Translations under genes and position numbers: made by a program
NCBI RefSeq assembly: GCF_004138125.1
Contig: NZ_RXHS01000005.1
Span: forward strand, 179,394-243,393
DNA: 64,000 nt
Direction of reading: 5' to 3'
Source of the DNA: Seramator thermalis
GTDB lineage: Bacteria > Bacteroidota > Bacteroidia > Bacteroidales > Dysgonomonadaceae
Part shown: positions 18,176 through 27,285 of the stretch, piece after piece
Numbering within the stretch: position 1 is the stretch's first letter
Layout: each line of letters begins with the position of its first letter
Notes under the pieces: generated by a model
The model's input: the letters and a program-made list of their open reading frames with translations, nothing else
What the model was told of the DNA's origin: nothing
Database searches by the model: none

Positions 18176-20419
18176 TTACAGGTACTGCGTGTTTTTCTGG
18201 TTGTTGGTTAATATCATATCACGTTGAGCGCGCATCATGTTGATGGATTGCAATACAATGTTTTTCGTTTCGTTCAAAATATTCAGAAACAGAATACTTG
18301 TACGCGTTCCCGATTCCATGTTTTTTACTCGTTTTATTTGACGTTTGGTTAGTTTTGCGTAAAGGTCGAGCATATTGTCTCGATATTTCAGTAATGTGTC
18401 GAACGACGAATAGTCATGTCGTTCCATCATATTGATAAAAGCATTATACATATCCGATACATTTTTGCTCATGCGTTGCAAGTCTTCGGCCTGCTGTTCG
18501 TTAAATCCGGTGTGGTTGTTGTCGATATGCTTGAAACTTTCGGATGTGATAGACTTCAATGCTTTCGTTATTTCGTAGGTATAGTCGATAATCTGCACAT
18601 ATTCCTGCTCGATATCCATTTCCTCGAGGGCGATGCGTTGTATCGTCGGAACCACTTCGTATGTTCGCTTATCCTTGTACAGATTATATAACTCGTCTGC
18701 TTCCTTCGAGATCGTCTTCAACAATTTTCTATCTTCATTCAGCAATCCGTCGATATTTTTCTGATAAATATCGAGCATTCGTTCCATTGTATTCCGGACA
18801 TCAGACGTACAAGCCTTAATGATTTCGTTTTCGTCATTGAGCAAGGTAGCATTTGTTTGTTCTTTCTCCTTTCGCCGCTTGTGAAAATTTGATGATTGGA
18901 GTAAGATGAAAAAGAGTAATACGAGGAATGCGAAAATAGCAATATTTCCACCCCAAGAAAGGATTAAGGCGATGATAAACGATACGGAAAATGCGACTAT
19001 AGCCGTAATAAACCACCCGCCGATCACCGTTAGAACGCCGTTAATGCGATAGACGGCACTTTCTCTACCCCAAGCCCTGTCGGCAAGAGAGGTTCCCATA
19101 GCCACCATAAATGTGACATAAGTTGTGGACAATGGCAATTTCAGAGAAGTTCCCAATGATATTAGCAGGGCAGAAATAGTAAGATTTACAGAGGCTCTGA
19201 CCAAATCGAATGAAGCATTTTTTTCTTCACGTTCGTAGGGAATAAATCTTTCGTTTAGTGCTTTCTGCACTCCCGTGGGAATAATTTTTTTCAGCGTAGA
19301 ATTAATGCTTACCGCAGAACGCACCACCGAACGTGCAACGGGTGAAGAAGAAAACCGTTCCATCCCGGCATCTTGCCGCGCCAGGTTGACCTCGGTTTCG
19401 GTAACAGTTCGCGACTTTTTCGAAAACCATAAAGCCAAAATCATGATAACGCCGGCTGCCAACATATATCGCCAATCCGCTATCACCGGTGCATTCAGTC
19501 CTTCCATATACAGATTGTTGAGATCGCCTCCTTGAGAGAGAAAGCTTTGCCCAATCTGAAACGAACTTAACCCCGCCATAAACACCCCGATGAAATTTAC
19601 CAGATCGTTGCTCGCAAAAGCCAATGCCAGTGCCATTGTGCCTGCCAATACTATGATTCGCAATATGTTTACTCTAAATAAATGCTGAAGAATCGCCATA
19701 ACGATCGTCCATCCTGCAAAAGTGATCAACAACGCCTGCGTCATGTTGTTGTTGAGGTATTCCATAAATTCGGGAGTGATAATGCTGCTTCCTTTCAATC
19801 CCTTAAACACTGCGAAATAGGTGATGGCTGTAAGTGCAAAACCTCCCCATAACGCTCCGAAATACTTGAACGGTTTTTTGTAATTGAATGAAAATATGAT
19901 TCGCGAGAGATACATAATCAGGCTTCCGGTTACGAAGGCGATGGCCACCGAAACCAATATGGCCGTAATCATGGCGAGTGCTTTGGCCGTATTGATGTAA
20001 TCTGCGAGATTGCCGCCGTTGTTTTGCCAGATTATGAAAAGAGAAACTCCTACCGCTGACCCCAATAGTTCAAAAATGAGCGAGACTGTAGTCGATGTCG
20101 GCAATCCGAGCGAATTGAAAATATCCAGCAGCATGACATCTGTTATCATTACGGCCAGAAAAAGCATCATCACGTCGTGAAAAGTGAACATCTCGGGCCG
20201 GAAAACCCCATTACGGGCAATTTCCATCATCCCGCTCGAAAAGAGTGTTCCAAGCAGTACACCTAATGATGCAACCGATAAAATAACCCACAACGGGGCA
20301 GCTTTAGAACCAATACCTGAGTTTAGAAAATTGACGGCATCGTTTGCGACCCCCACGGTCAAATCGAGAACTGCCAGAAGTAGTAATACCAGAACGATAA
20401 TGAGGTAGATTGTATCCAT
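18176..20419 (-). CDS. PiT-family inorganic phosphate transporter with PhoU-like tail
   Basis: A 747-residue inner-membrane protein. The N-terminus (DLTVGVANDAVNFLNSGIGSK) and the second repeat (LAFASNDLVNFIGVFMAGL) are the two PD001131-type signatures of PiT symporters, with about a dozen hydrophobic segments to residue ~520. The remainder (about 530-740) is helical and PhoU-like, probably cytoplasmic and regulatory. Such fusions of a PiT with a PhoU-like tail are common in Bacteroidota. It likely imports phosphate with a cation. Transcribed alone from a promoter-like box just upstream. Confidence 0.92.
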   Translation of the reverse strand: MDTIYLIIVLVLLLLAVLDLTVGVANDAVNFLNSGIGSKAAPLWVILSVASLGVLLGTLFSSGMMEIARNGVFRPEMFTFHDVMMLFLAVMITDVMLLDIFNSLGLPTSTTVSLIFELLGSAVGVSLFIIWQNNGGNLADYINTAKALAMITAILVSVAIAFVTGSLIMYLSRIIFSFNYKKPFKYFGALWGGFALTAITYFAVFKGLKGSSIITPEFMEYLNNNMTQALLITFAGWTIVMAILQHLFRVNILRIIVLAGTMALALAFASNDLVNFIGVFMAGLSSFQIGQSFLSQGGDLNNLYMEGLNAPVIADWRYMLAAGVIMILALWFSKKSRTVTETEVNLARQDAGMERFSSSPVARSVVRSAVSINSTLKKIIPTGVQKALNERFIPYEREEKNASFDLVRASVNLTISALLISLGTSLKLPLSTTYVTFMVAMGTSLADRAWGRESAVYRINGVLTVIGGWFITAIVAFSVSFIIALILSWGGNIAIFAFLVLLFFILLQSSNFHKRRKEKEQTNATLLNDENEIIKACTSDVRNTMERMLDIYQKNIDGLLNEDRKLLKTISKEADELYNLYKDKRTYEVVPTIQRIALEEMDIEQEYVQIIDYTYEITKALKSITSESFKHIDNNHTGFNEQQAEDLQRMSKNVSDMYNAFINMMERHDYSSFDTLLKYRDNMLDLYAKLTKRQIKRVKNMESGTRTSILFLNILNETKNIVLQSINMMRAQRDMILTNNQKNTQYL

Positions 20420-20473
20420 AAAAATTATATGGTTAATTTACAATTGAATGACCAACCATTTCAAATTCCGTCG

Positions 20474-20481
20474 CAAAAATA
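20474..20481 (-). promoter_or_regulatory. Bacteroidetes -7 box for the phosphate transporter
   Basis: Minus strand reads TATTTTTG (TAnnTTTG), 54 bp before the transporter start codon. Confidence 0.45.
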
Positions 20482-20636
20482 CAAAATAATTTTTAACATA
20501 GGAGACAAATTTATTCCGGAAACGAAAACTTAACAAAAACGTAACATTCGTCATTCTGTCCCGATTCCTCAGGATAAGTCTTTCGTGGATCTTATTTATG
20601 GATCAGATATTCATATGTATATAATTATGAATAGTT

Positions 20637-21482
20637 TCAGTTTGCTTTTTTGGCGTAAACCCTTACATAGTCGATATAGAAATGATGAGGAAACAGCGAT
20701 TCGTCAATCCCTTTTTGCCCACCCCAATTTCCTCCGACAGCCAAATTCAGAATCAGATGAAACCTCTTGTCGAATGGCCATTCGGCATAACTCCCATGTT
20801 CGTTTTGAAATGTGAAATAACAAGTGTCGTCCACATACAGACGATATTCTTCGGGTTCCCATTCCAGTGCATATACGTGATAATCGGTATGGCATGTCGG
20901 GACATATATCTTCGCATTTTTCTGTGTGCCGGCAACATGGTTGTAGCTCTTTGTGTGCGCCGAACCCACAATCGTATCGGGGTCGTACCCTACGTTTTCC
21001 ATGATGTCGATTTCGCCGCTGTTAGGCCACGCTCCGTATTCCCAATCGGTTGGCAGCATCCAGATGGCAGGCCAGGTGCCTTTGCCGGTAGGGAGTTTGG
21101 CTCGAATCTCGAATCTTCCGTATAACCAATCGCCCTTCCCTTTTGTGATCAGTCGCGCCGATGTATAGCGTTTCCCACCCATACTGTCGATGCGTGCGGT
21201 GATAGTAAGCACGCCGTTTTCTACGAACGCGTTGGCCGAATCGTTAGCTGTGTAGTGCTGCGCTTCGTTGTTGCCCCATCCCCATTGGTTTCCTTCGGTG
21301 TCGTAACTCCATTTTGCGGAGTCGGGTAAGCCGATATAATCGAATTCTTCATCCCAAACAAGTTGCCATTCGCCTGTAGTGGTCGAAATGTGTTCGTAAT
21401 CTTTTTGAGCTGTTTTTTTATCGTGATTTTGATTACAGGCAATTAAAAGAAAGCCGGTCAGCATCCATAATATTTTTCCCAT
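20637..21482 (-). CDS. GH16-family endo-beta-glucanase-like lipoprotein
   Basis: A 281-residue surface or periplasmic lipoprotein (MGKILWMLTGFLLIAC, acylated Cys 16). The catalytic core of glycoside hydrolase family 16 is clear: GEIDIMENV at 156-164 supplies nucleophile E157, assisting D159 and acid/base E162. Flanking signatures are WDEEFDY, YGRFEIRAKLPTGKGTWPAIWML and the C-terminal FHLILNLAVGGNWGG. The pattern resembles laminarinases (beta-1,3-glucanases), although GH16 also covers agarases and carrageenases. No SusC/D pair is adjacent, so it is not part of an evident utilisation locus. Confidence 0.92.
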   Translation of the reverse strand: MGKILWMLTGFLLIACNQNHDKKTAQKDYEHISTTTGEWQLVWDEEFDYIGLPDSAKWSYDTEGNQWGWGNNEAQHYTANDSANAFVENGVLTITARIDSMGGKRYTSARLITKGKGDWLYGRFEIRAKLPTGKGTWPAIWMLPTDWEYGAWPNSGEIDIMENVGYDPDTIVGSAHTKSYNHVAGTQKNAKIYVPTCHTDYHVYALEWEPEEYRLYVDDTCYFTFQNEHGSYAEWPFDKRFHLILNLAVGGNWGGQKGIDESLFPHHFYIDYVRVYAKKAN

Positions 21483-21636
21483 TTTCTTTTTCGGTTTTTT
21501 TTAAAGGTAGATTTATGTTTCAATTTTCTGTTTATCTTGCCGATCGTTGTTGCCGGCATGGTTTACTTCACCTGCAAAAATACGGTATTTTTTTCTTTTA
21601 GGGTGTTTTAACGCGAGAATATGAACCTCAAACACC

Positions 21637-21644
21637 TATATTTG
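21637..21644 (+). promoter_or_regulatory. Bacteroidetes -7 box for copA
   Basis: Reads TATATTTG, 13 bp upstream of the copA start, implying a very short leader. No copper-responsive operator was recognised. Confidence 0.45.
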
Positions 21645-21657
21645 TTTTTTCTGTGTT

Positions 21658-24081
21658 ATGAATGAAGACGTTAAAACCTTTCAAATAAAGTTGCTTAAAC
21701 TTCCCGATTTCTCTCGAAATAATCTTCAGGAAGTGAACGGAATCGAATCTTTACACATAGACGAAAAAAATTCGAAACTCTCGTTTTCCGTTTCCGAAAA
21801 GTATGTCGATGATGCTGCCGAAATCGTTCAAGGGCTCGTATCGCGGATTCGCCGGGCGGGAGGTGAAGTGCTTTCCCGACATGCAACTTATCCGGTGCTC
21901 AACATGACGTGCGCTTCTTGCGCATCGAGCACACAAAACATTTTGTCGTATGTTCCCGGTGTTTTGGATGCTTCCGTAAACTACGGAAATGGAAAGGGCA
22001 ATATCGAATATCTGCCTGATATAGTGACTCCGCGAGCGATGAAAACCGCTCTTCAGGATATCGGTTACGATTTGTTGATCGATGAAGCCGAATCATCCTT
22101 CGAAAATGTAGAGCATCTTCATGCCGAAAACTATCGCAAACTTCGCAGGCAAACAGTCTGGGCAATCAGCCTTTCGATTCCGCTGGTGCTGATCGGCATG
22201 TTTTTCATGCATATTCCCTATGCAAATTATATTATGTGGATATTGGCTACTCCCATTTTGTTCGTTTTCGGTCGTCGCTTTTTCATAGGTGCGTGGAGGC
22301 AGGCAAAACATCGTTCGGCCAACATGGACACACTCGTGGCCCTCAGTACGGGCATTTCCTATCTTTTCAGCGTGTTCAATACGCTGTTCCCTCAGTTTTG
22401 GGAAAAACAGGGTCTCGAAGCGCATGTCTATTTCGAAGCTTCGGGGGTTATCGTCGCGTTTATTCTTTTAGGAAAATTGCTGGAAGATCGAGCTAAGGGA
22501 AATACCTCGGATGCCATTCGCAAACTGATGGGTTTGCAACCTTCGACGGTTACCGTCATGCGCGACGGCAAACCGGTAGAGACAGGCATTGCGGATGTGA
22601 TGATAGATGATATTGTGTTGGTGAAGCCCGGAGAAAAAATCGCCGTCGATGGTGTTGTCGTCGAAGGAAATTCGTTTGTGGACGAAAGTATGATCAGTGG
22701 TGAACCTGTGCCGGTCGAAAAACTTCCCGGTGCCGTGGTGTTTGCCGGAACGATCAATCAGAAAGGGAGTTTTTCGTTTCGTGCACAAAAGGTAGGTAAA
22801 GATACCTTGCTCGCCCACATCATTCAAACGGTGGATCAGGCACAGGGAAGCAAAGCTCCCGTTCAAGCCTTGGTGGATCGAATTGCCGCGGTTTTTGTGC
22901 CGGTGGTCATGGGTATTGCCGTTATCAGTTTTGTTGCGTGGTTGATTTTCGGAGGCAACAACGGCTTCGTTTACGGACTGCTTTCGCTGGTAACCGTGCT
23001 GGTGATTGCCTGTCCCTGTGCATTGGGGTTAGCTACGCCTACTGCCATCATGGTGGCCATCGGCAAAGCTGCCGACGAAGGTATTTTGATTAAAGATGCC
23101 GAAAGTCTCGAGCAAGCGAAAGATGTGGATGTTGTGGCACTCGACAAGACGGGAACCATTACCGAGGGAAAGCCGCGTGTTGCCGATATGATATGGACTT
23201 CCGACGCTACGAGCATTCATCGCGATATTTTGTACAGTATCGAATCACGTTCCGAACATCCATTGGCTGAAGCTGTGGTTGCCGCCATCAAAGAGGATGC
23301 CTCCCTGCTCAACGATGTCTCGGTTGAACATCAAAGTGGGAAAGGGATCGAAGGTGTTTACGGCGGCGTAGAGCGATATTTTGTTGGGAGTGTTGCGTAT
23401 ATTCAGTCGCAACACGTCCACATACCTCCCGATTTGCAATCGAGAATCGATGAGGAACTTGCTTCTGCCCATACCGTTTCTGTTTTTGCTTCGTCCGAAA
23501 AAGCGCTTTGCGTGATTTCCATTACCGATAAGGTGAAACCGACCTCGATAGAAGCCGTAGCTCAATTGCATAAGATGGGCATTGAAGTGGCTATCTTTAC
23601 GGGCGATAACGAACGAGTAGCCGCCGAACTCGGCAAACAACTGGGCATCGCAAACGTGAAAGGGAATCTACTCCCCGAGCAAAAATTGCAATTGGTAAAA
23701 GAGCTTCAGCTGCAGGGTAAAAAGGTAGCGATGGTGGGTGACGGCATCAACGATAGCGCGGCGCTGGCGCAGGCAGATGTGAGCATTGCGATGGGCAAGG
23801 GTAGCGATATCGCTATGGATGTGGCCAAAATGACCATTATTTCAAACGATCTTACCAAAATTCCGAAAGCAATCCGTTTGTCGGCCGAAACGGTCAAGAC
23901 CATTCGTCAAAACCTCTTCTGGGCGTTTATTTACAATGTTATCGGCATTCCGATTGCTGCCGGCTTGCTCTATCCCGTAAACGGATTTTTACTCAATCCG
24001 ATGATTGCCGGAGCTGCTATGGCTCTCAGCTCGGTGAGTGTTGTGTCCAACAGCCTTCGACTAAAATCGAAACGCATCTGA
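21658..24081 (+). CDS. copA: Copper-exporting P1B-type ATPase
   Basis: An 807-residue inner-membrane copper pump. Residues about 5-70 look like an HMA fold without a CxxC pair; a second HMA domain has the ligand motif MTCASC (83-88). Transmembrane helices follow, with the CPC copper site near 452-454 in ACPCALGLATP, the phosphorylated Asp near 496 in DKTGT, the SEHPLAEAV His-Pro loop and GDGINDSAALAQADV hinge. Class IB-1 (Cu+) is inferred from CPC plus the other signatures. A small HMA chaperone gene follows, as usual for copper efflux units. Confidence 0.95.
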   Translation: MNEDVKTFQIKLLKLPDFSRNNLQEVNGIESLHIDEKNSKLSFSVSEKYVDDAAEIVQGLVSRIRRAGGEVLSRHATYPVLNMTCASCASSTQNILSYVPGVLDASVNYGNGKGNIEYLPDIVTPRAMKTALQDIGYDLLIDEAESSFENVEHLHAENYRKLRRQTVWAISLSIPLVLIGMFFMHIPYANYIMWILATPILFVFGRRFFIGAWRQAKHRSANMDTLVALSTGISYLFSVFNTLFPQFWEKQGLEAHVYFEASGVIVAFILLGKLLEDRAKGNTSDAIRKLMGLQPSTVTVMRDGKPVETGIADVMIDDIVLVKPGEKIAVDGVVVEGNSFVDESMISGEPVPVEKLPGAVVFAGTINQKGSFSFRAQKVGKDTLLAHIIQTVDQAQGSKAPVQALVDRIAAVFVPVVMGIAVISFVAWLIFGGNNGFVYGLLSLVTVLVIACPCALGLATPTAIMVAIGKAADEGILIKDAESLEQAKDVDVVALDKTGTITEGKPRVADMIWTSDATSIHRDILYSIESRSEHPLAEAVVAAIKEDASLLNDVSVEHQSGKGIEGVYGGVERYFVGSVAYIQSQHVHIPPDLQSRIDEELASAHTVSVFASSEKALCVISITDKVKPTSIEAVAQLHKMGIEVAIFTGDNERVAAELGKQLGIANVKGNLLPEQKLQLVKELQLQGKKVAMVGDGINDSAALAQADVSIAMGKGSDIAMDVAKMTIISNDLTKIPKAIRLSAETVKTIRQNLFWAFIYNVIGIPIAAGLLYPVNGFLLNPMIAGAAMALSSVSVVSNSLRLKSKRI

Positions 24082-24164
24082 TTTTACAAACAGAAGTTAT
24101 TCCCGAGACGATATCGTGTCGTTCGGTCAAAACGAAACAGAATTTTTTAAAAAAATATAGCAAA

Positions 24165-24380
24165 ATGAAAACCCTAAGATTTAAAACAAATATCAATTGT
24201 TCAAATTGTCTGGCAAAAGTTACTCCCTCTCTCAATCAAAAGGAGGGTATTGCCTCATGGAACGTCGATCTCGATAGTCCCGACAAGATTCTCACTGTCG
24301 AAACCGAATCGCTCATGCCCGAAGATATCGTCAAAACCGTGAAGAGGGTGGGGTTCGAGGCTACGGAGATGAATGGCTGA
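24165..24380 (+). CDS. Small cytosolic HMA copper chaperone (CopZ-like)
   Basis: A 71-residue single-domain HMA protein with the metal pair in NCSNC (C12, C15) and no signal peptide, so cytoplasmic. It lies 83 bp after copA in the same direction and probably delivers Cu(I) to it. The sequence diverges from canonical MxCxxC (here NINCSNC), so the metal is inferred from the neighbour. Confidence 0.85.
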   Translation: MKTLRFKTNINCSNCLAKVTPSLNQKEGIASWNVDLDSPDKILTVETESLMPEDIVKTVKRVGFEATEMNG

Positions 24381-24393
24381 AAATATTTCACGT

Positions 24394-24434
24394 AAGGTAA
24401 GAGGAGTACCGCCGAAGGCGGGGAGGTGTTATGA
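24394..24434 (+). repeat. Half copy of the 130-bp TCATAAC element
   Basis: Corresponds to the right-hand end of the full elements at 24497 and 24695 (AAGAGGAGTACCGCCGAAGG, ending GTTATGA). It is followed by the same ~60-bp AT-rich spacer that follows the next copy, so the array looks like a ~195-bp unit repeated. Confidence 0.8.
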
Positions 24435-24496
24435 ATGAATTGACAATTGACAAATAATAATGGATAATATAGGAGAAGTGAAGAAGTTAGAAATAT

Positions 24497-24626
24497 CATA
24501 ACCCCTGTGCTGCTTGGCGGCAGTACTTGTCCCCTTATCTTAAGGGGACGGTTTACGTGAGGATCCCATAATTTACTCTCCTCTTAAGGTAAGAGGAGTA
24601 CCGCCGAAGGCGGGGAGGTGTTATGA
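24497..24626 (+). repeat. 130-bp TCATAAC element, copy 1
   Basis: Starts TCATAACCCC and ends GTTATGA, so the ends are inverted repeats. Inside are a GC-rich hairpin (a degenerate form of the GCACTGCC/GGCAGTGC stem in copy 2), palindrome CCCCTTATCTTAAGGGG, and the second end with CCGCC/GGCGG. No coding capacity. Other copies lie at 24695, 61769 and 62311. Confidence 0.85.
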
Positions 24627-24694
24627 ATGAATTGACAATTGACAAATAATAATGGATAATATAGGAGAAGTGAAGAAGTTAGAAGTCAGAAATA

Positions 24695-24825
24695 TCATAA
24701 CCCCTGCACTGCCTGGCGGCAGCGCTTGTCCCCTTATCTTAAGGGGACGGTTTAGATGGTGTAACCCATAATTGCTCCCCTCTTAAGATAAGAGGAGTAC
24801 CGCCGAAGGCTGGGAGGTGTTATGA
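24695..24825 (+). repeat. 130-bp TCATAAC element, copy 2
   Basis: Same structure as copy 1 with several substitutions (for example TGGTGTAACCC in the middle). The two copies are separated by a nearly identical AT-rich spacer, which implies local duplication after insertion. Confidence 0.85.
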
Positions 24826-24865
24826 TGTCGGAAATGAAGAATTGGAAAAATGAGAATTACGAATG

Positions 24866-25020
24866 CGCTCATCTGCGCTTTCAATCTGCGCCTATCTGCG
24901 TGAACTATTTTTCTGATCTTTTTTTCTCGCAGATTTACGCTGATCTTTTCCACTAATAACGCTAATCCTCTGCGCTCCCCTGCGTGAGATGTATTTTTTC
25001 TTTCTCTCGCAATACTTATA
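24866..25020. repeat. ATCTGCG-phrase interspersed repeat, block 1
   Basis: A non-coding block made of recurring phrases (ATCTGCG, CGCAGATTTACGCTGATC, AATAACGCTAATCCTCTGCG). A nearly identical ~90-bp stretch recurs at 28390-28490. The 24.4-25.1 kb gap has no gene and is filled by this block and the TCATAAC elements. Confidence 0.75.
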
Positions 25021-25111
25021 AAGAATTTACAAATCGGTAAATCCTTCAATCTGCAAATTATCCACTAACCATTATCGATTGATTATTAGAGCTTTATTCA
25101 AGACAGGTGAT

Positions 25112-25780
25112 TTATTGTACCTTTTCTACCAACTCATCAAAATCCAATTTGATCAATTCCCATATTTTATTTTTTAAGCAAATCGGATCCATATCGTCAT
25201 CGGCAAAAGCGAAATTTCTAAATGAATCGAGAATTTGTACCCTATCATGGGTATATTCATGTCTTTGCCTATGAAATTCAAGCATTTCAGGTAAGGAATA
25301 ATGATCTAACAGTTCGTGCAAATCCCAGAAATCTTTTTTGCGGCCTCCGCGTGAAATAACATCTACTTTCATAGCAATTATATCGGGAAAACTTGCCATA
25401 CGAATACCCTCTATTACCTCGCAAGGGTCGATTATTTCATCGTGATAAAACAAATCTACTTTCACGCTGTCATCTTCCGATTCTCCTATATAATATGACC
25501 GTCCTAAACCTACAAGTTCCGTTTTATCCAAACAATCATAATAATTGTATTTATCGTAGAAATATTTCTCGAAATCTTTAAAGTTCAAACTCCCATAGGG
25601 AGCATTGGTAAACAAATCGATATCAATAGATTTTCTATGCCCTAAACGTAAACTCAGCGATGTTCCCCCAACCAAATAAAAGGGATCGAAAATCGGATTT
25701 TCCATTATTTCGTGAAGAATCTTTTTCAATAATGGCGTAACCGTTTCATAATGCAATATTGGAAAATTTCTATTGGTCAT
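25112..25780 (-). CDS. AbiEii/AbiGii-type nucleotidyltransferase toxin
   Basis: A 222-residue nucleotidyltransferase. The motif FYLVGGTSLSLRLGHRKSID then IDLF (about 37-57) and the later Asp in VKVDLFYHDE form the catalytic triad pattern of the AbiEii family. The family comprises type IV toxin-antitoxin toxins and phage-abortive-infection proteins that transfer nucleotides to RNA. Its start codon overlaps the end of the upstream antitoxin-like gene by 11 bp, a classic toxin-antitoxin arrangement. Whether it is toxic here is not shown. Confidence 0.85.
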   Translation of the reverse strand: MTNRNFPILHYETVTPLLKKILHEIMENPIFDPFYLVGGTSLSLRLGHRKSIDIDLFTNAPYGSLNFKDFEKYFYDKYNYYDCLDKTELVGLGRSYYIGESEDDSVKVDLFYHDEIIDPCEVIEGIRMASFPDIIAMKVDVISRGGRKKDFWDLHELLDHYSLPEMLEFHRQRHEYTHDRVQILDSFRNFAFADDDMDPICLKNKIWELIKLDFDELVEKVQ

Positions 25781-26273
25781 CTTTTGTCGCTATCTCGGTC
25801 GATCGAAGAAATCTTGGTTTAAACTTCATCAAATCGCTTTCCTTTAGTTGATAATATCGGGTGATCTCGTCTATTTCTTTTTTATTCCCTCTCTCCAACA
25901 CTCTACTGATAACAGCTATTTTATTTCTTTTCCAATCAATTTTATCCATATCCGTATCCCAAAAAACTATTCTTCGGATATGAGGAGCCGTTTGGGGAGG
26001 CATTCTTGAATTCGTTTGGTTTTGATTTTGTTTAATATCGTGATAAGTTTGTAGTTGCGACAGAAAGCCTTTGTCGTAACCCATGAAACTTTCAATTTTC
26101 ATTGCCTGGTCATTAGTCAAATTGCATTTCCCGGCGATAACTTCGTCTATTGTCTGGTACTTAACACCCGTCTTCACAGCCAGAGTTCGCTTTGTTATTC
26201 CTCTTTTCTTTAAGTCCCTTTCAATAAGTTTTCCGGGATGAATTCCTTTTATGAGTTCAATGCGATTGTACAT
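25770..26273 (-). CDS. XRE-family antitoxin with C-terminal DUF6922-like domain
   Basis: A 167-residue two-part protein. Residues about 10-65 form a HigA-like helix-turn-helix (HPGKLIERDLKKRGITKRTL, then KTGVKYQTIDEVIAGKCNL). Residues about 95-150 (RRIVFWDTDMDKIDWKRNKI ... VISRVLERGNKKEIDEITRY) resemble DUF6922, often found in proteins encoded before AbiEii-like nucleotidyltransferases. It probably both represses the operon and neutralises the downstream protein. It overlaps the toxin gene by 11 bp and has a clear promoter box upstream. Confidence 0.8.
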   Translation of the reverse strand: MYNRIELIKGIHPGKLIERDLKKRGITKRTLAVKTGVKYQTIDEVIAGKCNLTNDQAMKIESFMGYDKGFLSQLQTYHDIKQNQNQTNSRMPPQTAPHIRRIVFWDTDMDKIDWKRNKIAVISRVLERGNKKEIDEITRYYQLKESDLMKFKPRFLRSTEIATKDDQ

Positions 26274-26289
26274 ACTATTGTCTTTTTGG

Positions 26290-26297
26290 CAAAGATA
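26290..26297 (-). promoter_or_regulatory. Promoter of the XRE-AbiEii operon
   Basis: Minus strand reads TATCTTTG, 17 bp before the antitoxin start. The surrounding ~90 bp is duplicated at 29395-29480, including this box. Confidence 0.6.
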
Positions 26298-26444
26298 TGA
26301 AATATAAACAGAGATGTTTATTTTGCGACGTTTTTTCTACCGAACTTCAACCGTCAATTGTTGTTCCTCCATTAGTGCAGTATCCTGTATATGTCCAACC
26401 AATTACGATGCAACTAAATATTAGAGCCGGTTAGGCGATGTTTT

Positions 26445-26565
26445 TCTTAACATCTTTGCGCTTTTCCATCTGCGCCTATCTGCGTGAACCTATCTTTTTC
26501 TCGCTGATAACATTAATTTTATGCGATCATCTGCGTGAAATACTTTTTCTGAATTTCCCTCCCCG
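26445..26565. repeat. ATCTGCG-phrase repeat, block 2
   Basis: Contains CATCTGCGCCTATCTGCGTG, a CTCGCTGATAACATTAATTT phrase and CATCTGCGTGAAATAC. Non-coding. Confidence 0.7.
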
Positions 26566-26590
26566 ACACCCAAATATTCCCCACAACAAC

Positions 26591-26640
26591 TCTTCTCTTA
26601 AGGTAAAAGGAGTACCGCCGAAGGCGGGGAGGTGTTATGA
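26591..26640 (+). repeat. Partial TCATAAC element (right half)
   Basis: CTCTTAAGGTAAAAGGAGTA followed by CCGCCGAAGGCGGGGAGGTG and TTATGA: the right half of the 130-bp element. Flanked on both sides by ATCTGCG repeats. Confidence 0.75.
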
Positions 26641-26679
26641 TGTCAGAAATGAAGAATTGGAAAAATGAGAATTACGAAT

Positions 26680-26862
26680 GCGTCCATCTGCGTTTTTCAA
26701 TCTGCGAACATCTGCGTGAACCCATCTATTTCTTTCTCGCAGATTCACGCTGATCTTTTCTCGCTAATAACGCTAATTCTCTGTGCCCCTCTGTGTTTTT
26801 ATCTGCGAATATCTGTGTTTTCAATCTGCGTCCATCTGCGTGAGATGTATTTTTTTCTTTCT
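26680..26862. repeat. ATCTGCG-phrase repeat, block 3
   Basis: At least six ATCTGCG/ATCTGTG phrases in about 180 bp, ending in TGCGTGAGATGTATTTTTTT, the same ending as blocks 1 and 4. Lies immediately before the stop of the HEPN gene. Confidence 0.75.
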
Positions 26863-26871
26863 TGCTGATAT

Positions 26872-27285
26872 TTATTCTCGTGATTTAGTAACCATTTCTT
26901 TAATCGTTGAAGTAAATTCTTTCGTTAATGCGATTAATTCTTGCGTCATTTCATGATCGAAATAAATAAAATCATCGTAATCACCACTGTGCCTTTTTTC
27001 AAAAAGAGTATAATAGATGGATGCCTGATTAATAGAAATCTTTTCGGTTTTAACGTAATGCATACCGAACTGAGTTTTCATGCCACTATGAGTATGCGCT
27101 TCAATGTCATCTTTGAGAAAGAGCGCTGAGATAACATAATAACAAGCATAATATAGTCGGTTTACGGCGGCATTGTAAAAACCTTCCCGACATAGCAATT
27201 CTGCTTCTTGAATAGCTTCGTCCGATCGTTGACACCTATAACCGATTAACGCATCAATGCTGTTTTTATCCATTTTTTCTTTCAT
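26872..27285 (-). CDS. HEPN domain protein (partner of MNT nucleotidyltransferase)
   Basis: A 137-residue helical HEPN protein: AELLCREGFYNAAVNRLYYACYYVISAL (two-step helix typical of HEPN) and KRHSGDYDDFIYF near the C-terminus. The canonical RX4HXY ribonuclease motif of HepT is not present; this subtype has the KRxxGDYDDF block instead. Its start overlaps the stop of the nucleotidyltransferase gene (ATGA, 4 bp), so translation is coupled. The pair is a MNT-HEPN toxin-antitoxin-like module; toxin activity of this subtype is uncertain. Confidence 0.82.
   Translation of the reverse strand: MKEKMDKNSIDALIGYRCQRSDEAIQEAELLCREGFYNAAVNRLYYACYYVISALFLKDDIEAHTHSGMKTQFGMHYVKTEKISINQASIYYTLFEKRHSGDYDDFIYFDHEMTQELIALTKEFTSTIKEMVTKSRE

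Noticed and set aside
24394..24825. Possible CRISPR array because of repeated units with similar spacers
   Set aside because: Units are ~195 bp apart with nearly identical spacers and internal palindromes; no short repeats with unique spacers and no cas genes.
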